Assembly: GCF_042679305.1 (NCBI RefSeq)
Contig: NZ_JBHTMP010000014.1
Span: 74,955-138,954 of the forward strand
Source: Micromonospora_H sonneratiae
GTDB taxonomy: Bacteria > Actinomycetota > Actinomycetes > Mycobacteriales > Micromonosporaceae
Direction of reading: 5' to 3'
Length of the DNA stretch: 64,000 nt
Shown here: piece after piece, positions 8,964-17,956 of the stretch
Layout: each line of letters begins with the position of its first letter
Numbering within the stretch: position 1 is the stretch's first letter
Made by a program: the position numbers and the translations under genes
Notes under the pieces: generated by a model
What the model was told of the DNA's origin: nothing
What the model saw: only the letters and a program-made list of their open reading frames with translations
The model's database searches: none

Positions 8964-9839
8964 TCAGGCGGTACCCTTCTCGGCCAGCCGATCAAGGAGA
9001 TAGTTGCCGTAGCCACTCTTGGTCAACGGCTCGGCCAACGCCGCAAGCTGTGCATCGGTGATCAGACCGGCCCGCCACGCCTCCTCCTCGACACAACCGA
9101 TCTTCATCCCCTGGCGCTCCTCGATCACCCGGACGAATTCCGCGGCCTGCATCATCGAGGCGAAGGTGCCGGTGTCGAGCCAGGCGGTACCCCGGTCGAG
9201 CACGGTCACGGTCAGCTGTCCCACCTCCCGGTACGCCTCGTTCACCGCGGTGATCTCCAGCTCGCCCCGATCGCTCGGCTTGAGCCCAGCGGCGATCTCC
9301 AGCACCCGGTTGTCATAGAAGTAGAGGCCCGGCACCGCGTACCGGCTCTTCGGCTTGGCGGGTTTCTCCTCGATCGACAGCACCCGTCCGGCCTCGTCGA
9401 AGTCGACCACGCCGTACGCCTCGGGGTTGGCCACCGGATAGGCGAAGACCCGGCCACCGACCAGCCCGCTGTGGTCGGCGAGCTGCCGGCCGAGGCCGAC
9501 CCCGTGGAAGATGTTGTCCCCCAGGATCAACGCGACCGACTCGTCACCGACGAAGTCGGCACCGAGAACGAACGCCTGCGCGATGCCCTCCGGGCGGGCC
9601 TGCACGGCGTAGTCGAGTCGGAGACCGAACTGGCTGCCATCGCCCAGCAGACGCCGGAACTGCGGCTGATCCTCCGGCGTGGTGATCACCAGGATCTCCC
9701 GGATGCCGGCCATGATCAGGGTGGACAACGGGTAGTAGATCATCGGCTTGTCGAAGATCGGCATCAGCTGCTTCGAAACTGCCCTGGTGATCGGCCACAG
9801 CCGGGAGCCGGTGCCGCCGGCAAGAAGGATTCCGCGCAC
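8964..9839 (-). CDS. rmlA: glucose-1-phosphate thymidylyltransferase
   Basis: RmlA makes dTDP-glucose from dTTP and glucose-1-phosphate, the first step to dTDP-L-rhamnose. The signature GILLAGGTGSRLWPITRAVS (residues 3-22) is the nucleotidyltransferase loop, and MIYYPLSTLIMAGI and ALILGDNIFHG contain the sugar and metal sites. The 291 residues match the family length. It starts at GTG 9839 with TAGGCT (9851-9846) 6 bases upstream. It is divergent from rmlB, about 100 bp apart, so the rhamnose genes are driven from a shared intergenic region. Confidence 0.95.
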   Translation of the reverse strand: MRGILLAGGTGSRLWPITRAVSKQLMPIFDKPMIYYPLSTLIMAGIREILVITTPEDQPQFRRLLGDGSQFGLRLDYAVQARPEGIAQAFVLGADFVGDESVALILGDNIFHGVGLGRQLADHSGLVGGRVFAYPVANPEAYGVVDFDEAGRVLSIEEKPAKPKSRYAVPGLYFYDNRVLEIAAGLKPSDRGELEITAVNEAYREVGQLTVTVLDRGTAWLDTGTFASMMQAAEFVRVIEERQGMKIGCVEEEAWRAGLITDAQLAALAEPLTKSGYGNYLLDRLAEKGTA

Positions 9840-9939
9840 CGGGGGAGCCTACCCATAGACCATGCTCCCAGCACACGGCACGTCGGGCTACCGACGGTGC
9901 CGGCCTGTCGACCCGATGGTCGCGTAGACTCCCGATCCC

Positions 9940-10935
9940 GTGAGGATCCTCGTTACCGGCGGAGCCGGATTTATCGGGTCTGAGTACGTTCGGATGCTGC
10001 TGAGCGGCACCGGCCCCGAACTCGCGCCCAGCGCCGTCACCGTCCTCGACAAGCTCACCTACTCGGGCAATCGGGCCAACCTCGACCCGGTCGCCGACGA
10101 CCCCCGGCTGCGCTTCGTCCAGGGCGACATCTGTGACGCCGAGGTGGTCGACGAGGTGGTCGCCGGACACGACGTCATCGTGCACTTCGCCGCCGAGTCG
10201 CACGTCGACCGCTCGATCCACGGAGCTGCGCCGTTCGTCACCACCAACGTGCTGGGCACCCAGACACTGCTCGACGCCGCCCTGCGGCACGGCACCGGTC
10301 GGTTCGTGCACGTCTCCACCGACGAGGTCTACGGCTCGATCGACGAGGGCTCGTGGACCGAGGAGTGGCCGCTGTCGCCCAACTCGCCGTACTCCGCCTC
10401 GAAGGCCGGCTCGGACCTGCTGGCGCTGGCGTACCACCGTACCCACGGCATGGATGTGGTGATCACCCGCTGCTCCAACAACTACGGGCCGTACCAGTTC
10501 CCGGAGAAGGTCATCCCGCTGTTCGTCACCAACCTGCTCGACGGCGGCACGGTGCCGCTCTACGGCGACGGTGGGAATGTGCGGGACTGGCTGCACGTAC
10601 ACGACCACTGCGTCGGTATCGCGCTGGTCCAGGACAAGGGCCGGCCGGGCGAGGTCTACCACATCGGCGGCGGCACCGAGTTGACCAACCGCGAGCTGAC
10701 CCAGCAGTTGCTCGACGCCTGCGGCGCAGGCTGGGACCGGGTCGTGCCGGTCGCCGACCGCAAGGGGCACGACCGCCGCTACTCGCTCGACATCAGCAAG
10801 ATCAGCCAGGAACTCGGGTACGCCCCGAGCATCGACCTGGACCGCGGCCTCGCCGAGACCGTGCGCTGGTACCGGGAGAACCGGGCGTGGTGGCAGCCGC
10901 TCAAGGCCGGCGCCAGCGTCAACCCGACCGCATGA
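9940..10935 (+). CDS. rmlB: dTDP-glucose 4,6-dehydratase
   Basis: RmlB converts dTDP-glucose to dTDP-4-keto-6-deoxyglucose. It is a short-chain dehydrogenase of 331 residues with the NAD-binding motif VTGGAGFIGS at residues 5-14, the VHFAAESHVDRSIHG segment, the STDEVYG motif, and the catalytic YSASKAGSD (Tyr-x-x-x-Lys). It starts with GTG at 9940; TAGACT at 9925-9930 is a likely -10 element 9 bases upstream. The stop overlaps rmlD as ATGA. This is the first gene of a six-gene coupled operon ending at 15216. Confidence 0.96.
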   Translation: MRILVTGGAGFIGSEYVRMLLSGTGPELAPSAVTVLDKLTYSGNRANLDPVADDPRLRFVQGDICDAEVVDEVVAGHDVIVHFAAESHVDRSIHGAAPFVTTNVLGTQTLLDAALRHGTGRFVHVSTDEVYGSIDEGSWTEEWPLSPNSPYSASKAGSDLLALAYHRTHGMDVVITRCSNNYGPYQFPEKVIPLFVTNLLDGGTVPLYGDGGNVRDWLHVHDHCVGIALVQDKGRPGEVYHIGGGTELTNRELTQQLLDACGAGWDRVVPVADRKGHDRRYSLDISKISQELGYAPSIDLDRGLAETVRWYRENRAWWQPLKAGASVNPTA

Positions 10936-11828
10936 GCAAGCCGCAGCCGTGGCTGGTCACCGGGGCCGCGGGCATGCTCGGCCAGGATCTGGTGGCCGTG
11001 CTGACCGGTCGGGTCGGGCGTCCGGTCACCGCCACCACCCGGGCGGAGCTGGACCTGACCGATCCCACAGCGGTCCGGGCCGCCGTCGCCGGTCACGCCG
11101 TAGTGATCAACGCCGCGGCCTGGACCGACGTCGACGGGGCGGAGTCCCGGGAGGCCGAAGCCACCGCGATCAACGGTGACGGGGTGGCCAACCTGGCCCA
11201 GGCCTGCGCGGAGACCGGTGCCCGGCTCCTCCACGTCTCCACCGACTACGTCTTCCCGGGCAATGCCACCCGGCCGTACCCGGAGGACGCGCCGACCGCA
11301 CCGGTCAACGCGTACGGGCGCAGTAAACTGGCCGGTGAAGTGGCCGTGGCCAAGCTCCTGCCGGACACTGGATACGTGGTGCGGACCGCCTGGCTCTACG
11401 GTGCCCACGGGCCCAACTTCGTCGCCACCATGCTGCGACTGGCCGCCGAACGTGAACAGCTCGACGTGGTGGACGACCAACTCGGCCAGCCCACCTGGTC
11501 GTACGCGCTGGCCGGACGGCTGGTGGAACTCGGCGAGGCGGCCCTGGCCGGCACCGCTCCGGCCGGCACGTATCACGGCACCGCATCCGGCCAGACAACC
11601 TGGTACGGCCTGGCCCGCGAGGTATTCGCAGTGAGCGGCCTCGATCCGGACCGAATCCGTCCGACTACCAGCGACCGCTATCAACGGCCCGCGAGCCGGC
11701 CAGCGTACAGTGTGCTGGGTCACGGTCGATGGTCGGCGGCGGGAATGGCTCCGCTACCGCATTGGCGCGTGATGCTGGCCGAGGCACTCCCCTTGTCCGG
11801 TCCGCCCGCACCGTGGAAGGTCGCATGA
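10932..11828 (+). CDS. rmlD: dTDP-4-dehydrorhamnose reductase
   Basis: RmlD performs the final reduction to dTDP-L-rhamnose. The protein has WLVTGAAGMLGQDLV at the N-terminus (a variant GxxGxxG nucleotide motif), VINAAAWTDVDGAE, LLHVSTDYVF and NAYGRSKLAGE, all classical for RmlD, over 298 residues. The start is inferred from the ATGA overlap with rmlB at 10932. No rmlC epimerase is in the window, so dTDP-rhamnose synthesis needs an RmlC encoded elsewhere. The last codons overlap the DUF2304 gene as ATGA. Confidence 0.94.
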   Translation: MSKPQPWLVTGAAGMLGQDLVAVLTGRVGRPVTATTRAELDLTDPTAVRAAVAGHAVVINAAAWTDVDGAESREAEATAINGDGVANLAQACAETGARLLHVSTDYVFPGNATRPYPEDAPTAPVNAYGRSKLAGEVAVAKLLPDTGYVVRTAWLYGAHGPNFVATMLRLAAEREQLDVVDDQLGQPTWSYALAGRLVELGEAALAGTAPAGTYHGTASGQTTWYGLAREVFAVSGLDPDRIRPTTSDRYQRPASRPAYSVLGHGRWSAAGMAPLPHWRVMLAEALPLSGPPAPWKVA

Positions 11829-12196
11829 AACTCACCCTTATCACCGCGCTCACCGGCCTTGTCCTGGTGGCCACCATCGTGGAGTTGCTGCGCCGCCGCC
11901 AACTCCGCGAGAAGTACGCGATGCTCTGGCTGGGCGTTGGCCTGCTCGTCATTCCGCTGGCTGTCTTCCCCCGCCTGTTGGACCGGCCCGCCGAGTTCAT
12001 CGGGGCGAAATCCGGCGTCAGCCTCGTCCTCTTCCTCGGAATCGTCTTCCTGCTGCTGGTCTGTGTACACCTGAGCTGGGAGGTCAGCCGGCTGGAGGAG
12101 GAGACCCGGACCATCGCGGAAGATCTGGCCCTGTTGCGGGCCAAGACGGAAGAACTCCAGCGCGAAAAGAACGAAGTGATGGCGGGCAATGATTAA
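11825..12196 (+). CDS. DUF2304 family membrane protein
   Basis: A 123-residue protein with three hydrophobic segments (about residues 4-20, 34-50 and 66-84), followed by a charged C-terminal coiled coil (EEETRTIAEDLALLRAKTEEL). The arrangement is that of the DUF2304 family, which recurs beside membrane GT2 glycosyltransferases and is thought to be an accessory partner of them. It starts at ATG 11825, overlapping rmlD by 4 bp, and overlaps the following GT2 gene by 8 bp, so all three are translationally coupled. Confidence 0.8.
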   Translation: MKLTLITALTGLVLVATIVELLRRRQLREKYAMLWLGVGLLVIPLAVFPRLLDRPAEFIGAKSGVSLVLFLGIVFLLLVCVHLSWEVSRLEEETRTIAEDLALLRAKTEELQREKNEVMAGND

Positions 12197-12890
12197 CAAC
12201 AAGCGCGTCCTGATCGTCATTCCGGCCCTGAACGAATCAGGGTCCATCGGTGACGTGGTACGTGAGGTCCGCGGCGAACTTCCGTCGGTCGACGTGCTCG
12301 TCGTCGACGACGGATCGACCGACCAGACCGCAAAGGTGGCCGCTGCCGCCGGTGCCGCCGTCGCCAAACTGCCGTTCAACCTCGGGGTCGGCGGCGCCAT
12401 GCGGCTGGGCTACCGCTACGCCCGGGACAACGACTACGACGTGGCGATCCAGGTCGACGCCGACGGCCAGCACGACCCCCGTTACGTCCCGAAGCTCGTC
12501 GACGCGCTCGACGAGGCCGACCTGGTGATCGGTGCCCGGTTCGCCGGAGAGGGCGACTACCGGGTCGGCGGACCCCGCCGGTGGGCGATGATCATGCTTT
12601 CCGGGGTGTTGTCCTCGATCGCGAAGACCCGGCTGACCGACACCACCTCCGGATTCCGGGCGGCCAACCGGCGGGTCATCGAGATGTTCGCCGCCTGGTA
12701 CCCGGTGGAGTACCTCGGCGACACGGTCGAGACGCTCGTACACACGGCCCGCCGTGGTTACAAGGTCCGCCAGGTCCCGGTCGCCATGCGTAAGCGCATG
12801 GCGGGCACCCCCAGCCAGTCCCCGCTGAAGGCGATGATCTACCTGGGGCGCGCCTTCGCCGTACTTACCCTGGCGCTCGTCCGACGGTGA
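12189..12890 (+). CDS. family 2 glycosyltransferase (DPM1/polyprenyl-phosphate type)
   Basis: The 233-residue GT-A enzyme begins with LIVIPALNESGSIGDVVREV, has VDVLVVDDGSTDQT, and carries the metal-binding DAD motif in QVDADGQHDP. The IGARFAGEGDYRVGGPRRW segment resembles dolichyl/polyprenyl-phosphate sugar synthases, so a lipid-phosphate acceptor is plausible. It sits in the rml operon, overlapping DUF2304 upstream by 8 bp and the flippase downstream by up to 4 bp. The actual sugar donor is not determinable. Confidence 0.87.
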   Translation: MINNKRVLIVIPALNESGSIGDVVREVRGELPSVDVLVVDDGSTDQTAKVAAAAGAAVAKLPFNLGVGGAMRLGYRYARDNDYDVAIQVDADGQHDPRYVPKLVDALDEADLVIGARFAGEGDYRVGGPRRWAMIMLSGVLSSIAKTRLTDTTSGFRAANRRVIEMFAAWYPVEYLGDTVETLVHTARRGYKVRQVPVAMRKRMAGTPSQSPLKAMIYLGRAFAVLTLALVRR

Positions 12891-14194
12891 TGAAACGTCT
12901 GCTCAACCTGCTTCCACCCGGCACCATTGCGGTAGGGGGCGGCCTCGCCCTGCTCGGTGCCGCCTCCTACGTGCACCTCGGGGTGGCCGGCCACCTGCTG
13001 GAGGCCAGTGACTATTCGTCGCTGTCCGTCCTCTGGTCGATCGTGTTCACCATCGGCCTGGGCCTGTTCATGCCGATCGAGCAGGAGGTGGCCCGACTGG
13101 TCGCCGCCCGCCGTACCGGTGGCCTGCCCCCGGGGCAGGTGCTGACCCGCGGAGCGGCGATCGCCGCCGCCATGCTGGGGTTGTTCGGATTGATCCTTCT
13201 CGGCCTGGGTGACCTGCTCACCGAACGCCTGTTCGCCGGGGACGCCTCACTGGTCTGGGTACTGGCCGGGGCGCTGGCGGCGCTGGCCGTCGCGCACACC
13301 ACCCGGGGCCTCCTCTCCGGACTGCAACTGTTTCCCTGGTACGGCACCCAACTGGGCATCGACGGAGGGCTGCGGATCGGTCTGGTCGCGGCCCTGGGGC
13401 TGGCCGGGATCCGCTCCCCGTTCTGGTACGGGCTGGTGCTGGTGGTGGCTCCGCTGGTCTCGGTCGTGTGCACCGCACCGCCGGTGCTACGCGCTATCGG
13501 TGGTGGCCCACCGGCCCCGTGGCGCTCCCTGCTGCGCGGGCTCGGCCTGCTCATCGTGTCCAGCCTGCTCGCTCAGGTCGTGGTGAACATCGGCGTGATC
13601 AACGCCAAGCTCCTCAACCCTGACGACGTCGCTACCGCCGGTGCGCTGCTGTCCGCGCTGGTACTGGTCCGTATCCCGCTCTTCGTCTTCGCCTCGTTGC
13701 AGGCATCCCTGCTACCCGGTCTGGCAGCCGCCGCCACCGCTGGGAATCAGGCGGCCTTCCAGTCCCTGCTACGCCGCGCCCTGGGGATCGTCACCGCGCT
13801 GGGTGCGGTCGGTTCCGTGGTCGCCACCCTGCTCGGCCCCTGGCTGGTACGAATCCTGTTCGACGCTCCCGAGGTACTGACCCGGGTCGACTTCGCCTGG
13901 CTCTCCATCGGCACGCTGGCCTACCTGTGGGCGATGGTTCTCGGTCAGGCGATCCTGGCCCGGAACGGACACCGGGCACAGGCGCTGGCCTGGGTGGTCG
14001 GCACGATCGCCCTGGCCGCCGTCACCCTGGTCCCGATGTCGACCGCCCTACGGGTCGAGGTCGCCTACACGGTGGGCTCGATCGTGGTGGCCGCCAGCAT
14101 GGCCGTACTGCTCCGCCGTTCGACGCAAACGATCAGTCCAGTGCCGCCCCTCGAAACCGTGGCGTCTTCCCTCGCCCCCGGAGACTACCGTTGA
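12887..14194 (+). CDS. polysaccharide flippase-like multispanning membrane protein
   Basis: A 435-residue protein with about 12 hydrophobic segments across its length, consistent with the MOP-superfamily (Wzx/oligosaccharide flippase) fold. The first segment is IAVGGGLALLGAASYVHLGV. The likely role is flipping a lipid-linked glycan or helping its export, inferred from membrane topology and position among rhamnose and glycosyltransferase genes. The start may be GTG 12887 or ATG 12890, both overlapping the upstream stop. Its stop overlaps the next gene as TTGA. Confidence 0.75.
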   Translation: MMKRLLNLLPPGTIAVGGGLALLGAASYVHLGVAGHLLEASDYSSLSVLWSIVFTIGLGLFMPIEQEVARLVAARRTGGLPPGQVLTRGAAIAAAMLGLFGLILLGLGDLLTERLFAGDASLVWVLAGALAALAVAHTTRGLLSGLQLFPWYGTQLGIDGGLRIGLVAALGLAGIRSPFWYGLVLVVAPLVSVVCTAPPVLRAIGGGPPAPWRSLLRGLGLLIVSSLLAQVVVNIGVINAKLLNPDDVATAGALLSALVLVRIPLFVFASLQASLLPGLAAAATAGNQAAFQSLLRRALGIVTALGAVGSVVATLLGPWLVRILFDAPEVLTRVDFAWLSIGTLAYLWAMVLGQAILARNGHRAQALAWVVGTIALAAVTLVPMSTALRVEVAYTVGSIVVAASMAVLLRRSTQTISPVPPLETVASSLAPGDYR

Positions 14195-15216
14195 CCCCAC
14201 CACTCGTAACCGCGGTGATGCTCGCCTACGGTGCCGAGCCATGGCTCGCTGACGCCGCCCGCGCCGTCCTGGCCAGCAACGACGTAGAGGTAGACCTCGT
14301 CGTCGTCGACAACGGCTGTACCGGTGACGGCGTGGAGGTGGTCAAGGGCCTCGCCGGGGTACGCGTCCTGCGGCCGGAGGAGAACACCGGCTACTCGGGC
14401 GGCTGCCGGGTCGGCGCGGCCGAGGCGACCGGCGACTTCCTGGTCTTCGTCAACTCCGACGCGATCGTCGAGCCGGACGCCCTGGCCAAGATCGTCGCGG
14501 TCGCCGCCGAGGACGGTGTCGGCGCGGCGATGGCCTCGATCCGCTTGGCCGACCGGCCCGACACGATCAACACCTCCGGCAACCCACTGCACTTCACCGG
14601 GCTGTCCTGGGCCGGCGGCAACGGTGAACCGGCCAGCCAGCACATGCAGCGGACGACCGTACCGTCGGTGAGCGGATGCTGCTTCGCCATGCGAGCCGAG
14701 GTGTGGCGACGGCTGGACGGCTTCGCAGCCGAGTACTTCGCCTACCACGAGGACACGGAGCTGAGCCTCCGGTTGTGGCAGCAGGGCTTCCGGATCGAGT
14801 ACGTCCCCGACGCCGTGGTCCGCCACTACTACGAGTTCTCCCGTAACACCTTGAAGCTGTACCTGGTCGAGCGTAACCGGCTGATCACGCTGCTCACTGC
14901 CTACGAGGGCCGTACGCTGGCGGTCCTTGCGCCGATGCTGCTGACCACGGAGGTGGCGATGCTCGCCGCCTCGGTGGCCGGCGGTTGGGGTCGGCAGAAG
15001 GTACGCGGCTGGGGCTGGCTGTGGTCGAACCGGGGGTGGCTACGCGCCCGGCGGCGACAGTTGCAGTCGGAGCGGCGGGTACCCGACGGGGTCGTCGCCA
15101 AGCTGATGACCGCCAGGGTCGCCCTCAACGAGGCTGCTCCGCCCGGCATGGGACTGTTCAACCTGCTGGCCGGTGCCTACTGGAAGCTGTCCCGGCCGTT
15201 GCTGAAGCGGAGCTGA
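14191..15216 (+). CDS. family 2 glycosyltransferase (rhamnosyltransferase-like)
   Basis: The 341-residue GT2 enzyme starts VTAVMLAYGAEPWLADAARA, has LVVVDNGCTGDG and the donor/metal segment FLVFVNSDAIVEPDAL, and carries the SGCCFAMRAEVWRRLDGF and YHEDTELSLRLWQ motifs. These resemble WbbL-type rhamnosyltransferases, matching the adjacent dTDP-rhamnose genes. I chose TTG 14191 as start: GGAG lies 7 bases upstream and the codon overlaps the flippase stop. It is the last gene of the operon and is followed by a strong terminator. Confidence 0.88.
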   Translation: MTPPLVTAVMLAYGAEPWLADAARAVLASNDVEVDLVVVDNGCTGDGVEVVKGLAGVRVLRPEENTGYSGGCRVGAAEATGDFLVFVNSDAIVEPDALAKIVAVAAEDGVGAAMASIRLADRPDTINTSGNPLHFTGLSWAGGNGEPASQHMQRTTVPSVSGCCFAMRAEVWRRLDGFAAEYFAYHEDTELSLRLWQQGFRIEYVPDAVVRHYYEFSRNTLKLYLVERNRLITLLTAYEGRTLAVLAPMLLTTEVAMLAASVAGGWGRQKVRGWGWLWSNRGWLRARRRQLQSERRVPDGVVAKLMTARVALNEAAPPGMGLFNLLAGAYWKLSRPLLKRS

Positions 15217-15242
15217 TCCGCCATCGGCGCAACCAGTGCAAC

Positions 15243-15282
15243 GCGGAAGGGCCCGCCCCACGACTGGGGCGGGCCCTTCCGC
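15243..15282. terminator. bidirectional terminator between glycan operon and prcA
   Basis: A perfect 18-bp inverted repeat (15243-15260 and 15265-15282) around a CGAC loop lies between the convergent ends of the GT2 gene and prcA. No long T-run follows on either side, as is common in high-GC actinobacteria. Confidence 0.85.
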
Positions 15283-15297
15283 TGTTGACGTCGGCGC

Positions 15298-16149
15298 TCA
15301 GGATTCGGGCTGCTCGGTTTGCTTCTCCTGACCCTCCAGGTCCGCGGAGGCGGCCGAGGTGGTGGGCTTGTCGGGGCCACTCGCCGGGGCCTTCGGCTCT
15401 TCGGGGCGGCTCTCGGCTGCCACCTCCGCCTCGGCGTTCTTCGCAGCCGCGCCACCGTCGAGCAACGCGGTGAGCGCGGACCCGGTTATCCGCCGGAAGG
15501 TACGACCAACCTTGCGTCGGTCCAGAAGCGCAACCTCCAGCTGGTTGGCTGCGATCGTACGGGCGGCACCGGCTTCACCACCGACGGTACCCAGGGCCCG
15601 TACGGCCAGTTGCACCGCCTCGCTCAGCGACATGTCGGACCGGTGGTTGGTGCGCAACACACCGGAGATCGCCTCCGCCTGTCCGCCCATCGCCATGCAA
15701 CCCGGTTCGTCGTTGACCGATCCGTCGTAGGTGAGCCGGTAGAGCTCGTCGTCGTCCGGCTCGGCGCCGACCTCCGCGACGCAGATCTCCACCTCGAACG
15801 GCTTCGACTGCTCGGTGAAGATCGCGCCCAGCGTCTGCGCGTACCCGTTGGCGAGCGCCCGACCGGTCACGTCACGCCGGTCGTAGCTGAACCCGTTCAG
15901 GTCGGCCATCCGCACGCCGGCCCGGCGCAGGTTCTCGAACTCGTTGTACCGGCCAACGGCTGCGAAACCGATCCGGTCATAGATCTCACTGACCTTGTGC
16001 AGGGCGCTGGAGAGGTTCTCCGCGACGAAGAGCACCCCACCCTCGTAGCTGAGTACCACCGTGCTGCGTCCTCGGGCGATGCCCTTGCGGGCCAGCTCGG
16101 AACGGTCGCGCATGATCTGCTCGGGCGAGGCGTAGAACTGCATGGCCAC
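15298..16149 (-). CDS. prcA: 20S proteasome alpha subunit
   Basis: PrcA forms the outer gated rings of the actinobacterial 20S proteasome. The 283-residue protein starts MAMQFYASPEQIMRDRSELA and continues KGIARGRSTVVLSYEGG, the conserved alpha-subunit N-terminal helix and strand. It lacks a catalytic Thr. The C-terminus (after about residue 235) is an Ala/Glu/Pro-rich low-complexity tail. It follows prcB by about 56 bp on the same strand and is the last gene before the terminator at 15243. Confidence 0.96.
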   Translation of the reverse strand: MAMQFYASPEQIMRDRSELARKGIARGRSTVVLSYEGGVLFVAENLSSALHKVSEIYDRIGFAAVGRYNEFENLRRAGVRMADLNGFSYDRRDVTGRALANGYAQTLGAIFTEQSKPFEVEICVAEVGAEPDDDELYRLTYDGSVNDEPGCMAMGGQAEAISGVLRTNHRSDMSLSEAVQLAVRALGTVGGEAGAARTIAANQLEVALLDRRKVGRTFRRITGSALTALLDGGAAAKNAEAEVAAESRPEEPKAPASGPDKPTTSAASADLEGQEKQTEQPES

Positions 16150-16205
16150 GGCGGCGGTTCTCCTTTGAGCTGTGGGTACGGCGTACGGGTACGGTGGGGA
16201 CGGGA

Positions 16206-17045
16206 TCAGCCGCCCGGGTTCTCCATCCGGGCTGCGACCACGGCTTCGGCGATCGATCCGGCCTCAGCGTCGGTGAGTCGGCGCGTTCCCTCGGCCGTCG
16301 CCGTCATCACCACCGGGAAGATGCGACGGGCCAGATCCGGCCCACCGGTGGCGGTGTCGTCATCGGCGGCGTCGTACAACGCCTCGACTGCGATCCGTAC
16401 TGCCTCGTCGGTGCTCAGCCCGGGGCGGAACCGCTTCTTCAGCGCCGCCTTGGCGAACAACGAGCCGGACCCGATCGCGTCGTAGCCGCGCTCCTCGAAG
16501 GGGCCGCCGGTGACGTCGAAGCTGAAGATCCGACCGGCCCGGGCCGGGTCGGTGACGGACAGGTCGAAGCCGGCGAAGAGCGGGATCACGGCCAGTCCCT
16601 GCATCGCGGCTCCGAGGTTGCCACGGATCATCGCCGCCAGGCGGTTGGCCTTGCCGTCGAGGGAGAGCATCGCTCCCTCGATCTTCTCGTAGTGTTCGAG
16701 CTCGACCTGGAACAGCCGCATCATCTCGATGCCGATACCGGCCGTACCGGCGATCCCGACCAGCGAGTACGCGTCAGCGGGGTGCACCTTCTCGATGTCC
16801 CGACTGGCGATCAGGTTTCCCATGGTGGCCCGGCGGTCGCCGGCCATCACCACACCGCCCAGGCTGCTGATCGCCACGATGGTGGTGGCGTGCGGGGCGA
16901 GATCGGCGGCCATGCCTGGCGGCAGCGGCCGACGACCGGGCAACAGATCGGGGGCTGCCACGCTCAGGAACTGCGTGAAGGAGGACGTCCCCGCGTTGGT
17001 GAACACATCTGGTAGACGGCCGGATGGATCAAAACCCGCTGCCAC
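16206..17045 (-). CDS. prcB: 20S proteasome beta subunit (catalytic)
   Basis: PrcB carries the N-terminal-nucleophile threonine. The 279-residue precursor has a propeptide of about 53 residues ending DLAPHA, and processing would expose Thr54 (mature start TTIVAISSLGGVVMAGDRR). The conserved Asp and Lys-region residues of the Ntn fold follow (GDRRATMGN; DIEKVHPAD). The start is GTG 17045 with AGAGG upstream. A possible -10 GATAAT lies at 17142-17137, giving a leader of about 85 nt. Confidence 0.96.
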   Translation of the reverse strand: MAAGFDPSGRLPDVFTNAGTSSFTQFLSVAAPDLLPGRRPLPPGMAADLAPHATTIVAISSLGGVVMAGDRRATMGNLIASRDIEKVHPADAYSLVGIAGTAGIGIEMMRLFQVELEHYEKIEGAMLSLDGKANRLAAMIRGNLGAAMQGLAVIPLFAGFDLSVTDPARAGRIFSFDVTGGPFEERGYDAIGSGSLFAKAALKKRFRPGLSTDEAVRIAVEALYDAADDDTATGGPDLARRIFPVVMTATAEGTRRLTDAEAGSIAEAVVAARMENPGG

Positions 17046-17136
17046 GTGGTTCCTCTCAGGTACGTGATCGCCTCGACCGAAGGCTCCACACGTTGGTCGC
17101 GCAGAGCCGGCAAGGCCACCGTTGCGGTTGAAGCAG

Positions 17137-17142
17137 ATTATC
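17137..17142 (-). promoter_or_regulatory. candidate -10 element for prcBA
   Basis: GATAAT on the minus strand, in the 211-bp gap between pup and prcB, stands out in otherwise GC-rich sequence. No good -35 hexamer is seen at 17-18 bp. It would place the transcript start about 85 nt before the prcB GTG. Confidence 0.35.
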
Positions 17143-17256
17143 CCCCGGCTTCAGGCCGGACGATGATCGTGGTCCTCGTGTCCACTCCCCCGCCGGGTCA
17201 CGGTCGATGGTGCTGCCGGACCACCGGAAGAGTACGCCGATACTAGCTGCGGATGA

Positions 17257-17472
17257 TCACTGCCCGCCCTTTTGCACGTACCCCCGGACGAACTCCTCGG
17301 CGTTCTCCTCGAGTACCGAGTCGATCTCGTCGAGGAGGTCGTCCACATCCTCGGTGATCTCGGCGTGCCGCTCGGCGACCTCGGGGTTGGCCTCGGTGGT
17401 AACGTCCTCGACCTCCTCGTCCCGGCGCGCCTTGCCGGACTGGGACTGACCGCCGGTGTCACGGGTAGCCAT
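17257..17472 (-). CDS. pup: prokaryotic ubiquitin-like protein Pup
   Basis: Pup is the 71-residue intrinsically disordered tag. It is rich in Glu, Asp and Arg, contains the helical EDVDDLLDEIDSVLEENAEE region that binds the ARC/Mpa coiled coil, and ends GYVQKGGQ. The terminal Gln must be deamidated by Dop before ligation by PafA. The ATG at 17472 has GGAGG upstream; a longer open frame from 18000 is not coding. It lies between dop and prcB in the usual order. Confidence 0.97.
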   Translation of the reverse strand: MATRDTGGQSQSGKARRDEEVEDVTTEANPEVAERHAEITEDVDDLLDEIDSVLEENAEEFVRGYVQKGGQ

Positions 17473-17956
17473 CAGGGTGCCTCCTCCACGATCGCTTGCA
17501 GAAAACTTACCCCGTACGGCCGACGAATTGGGCGGTCGGCACTCCACATCCGGGTGCCGGCAGCCCAAGTTCGCCCGAAGCGGAAGCTGTGCCGAGTTGG
17601 CCCGCCGGCCCGCTCGGCTGACGGGCCGATCCGCATGCACTCCGAACCCGGCCAGCCGGTGCTGGACGGGAACGAGTAGACGTAGACCGAGTGTGGACAC
17701 CCTGGACGGGCCGGTGGCCGGCAACCGGTCACTGTAGAGTTCGGCCACCGCGCAACCCGGAACGAGTCCGCGGAAGCCGAACCGTCGGGCCGAGCGGTCT
17801 ACGCCCTGACCAGCGGTACGGACATCGCCGCACGCCTGGCGACGCGTGGCCCGGGAGATGACCAGAGGATCCCCGAAGGGGGTCAGGCTACGGGAAGCGA
17901 CCCAGGATCCCACACCGGTCGGCCCAGGTGCACCCGGCCGCCTCCCGGTGCCGCCC
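17473..17956. other. 484-bp gap between dop and pup
   Basis: No convincing gene is seen on either strand. The open frame running through it on the minus strand is an upstream extension of pup with atypical composition. Apart from the pup ribosome binding site I see no promoter-like or hairpin signal that stands out. Confidence 0.5.

Noticed and set aside
7301..9061. Very long open frame on the plus strand opposite pafA
   Set aside because: It is an antisense shadow of pafA with a composition typical of high-GC third-frame openness; pafA has all family motifs.
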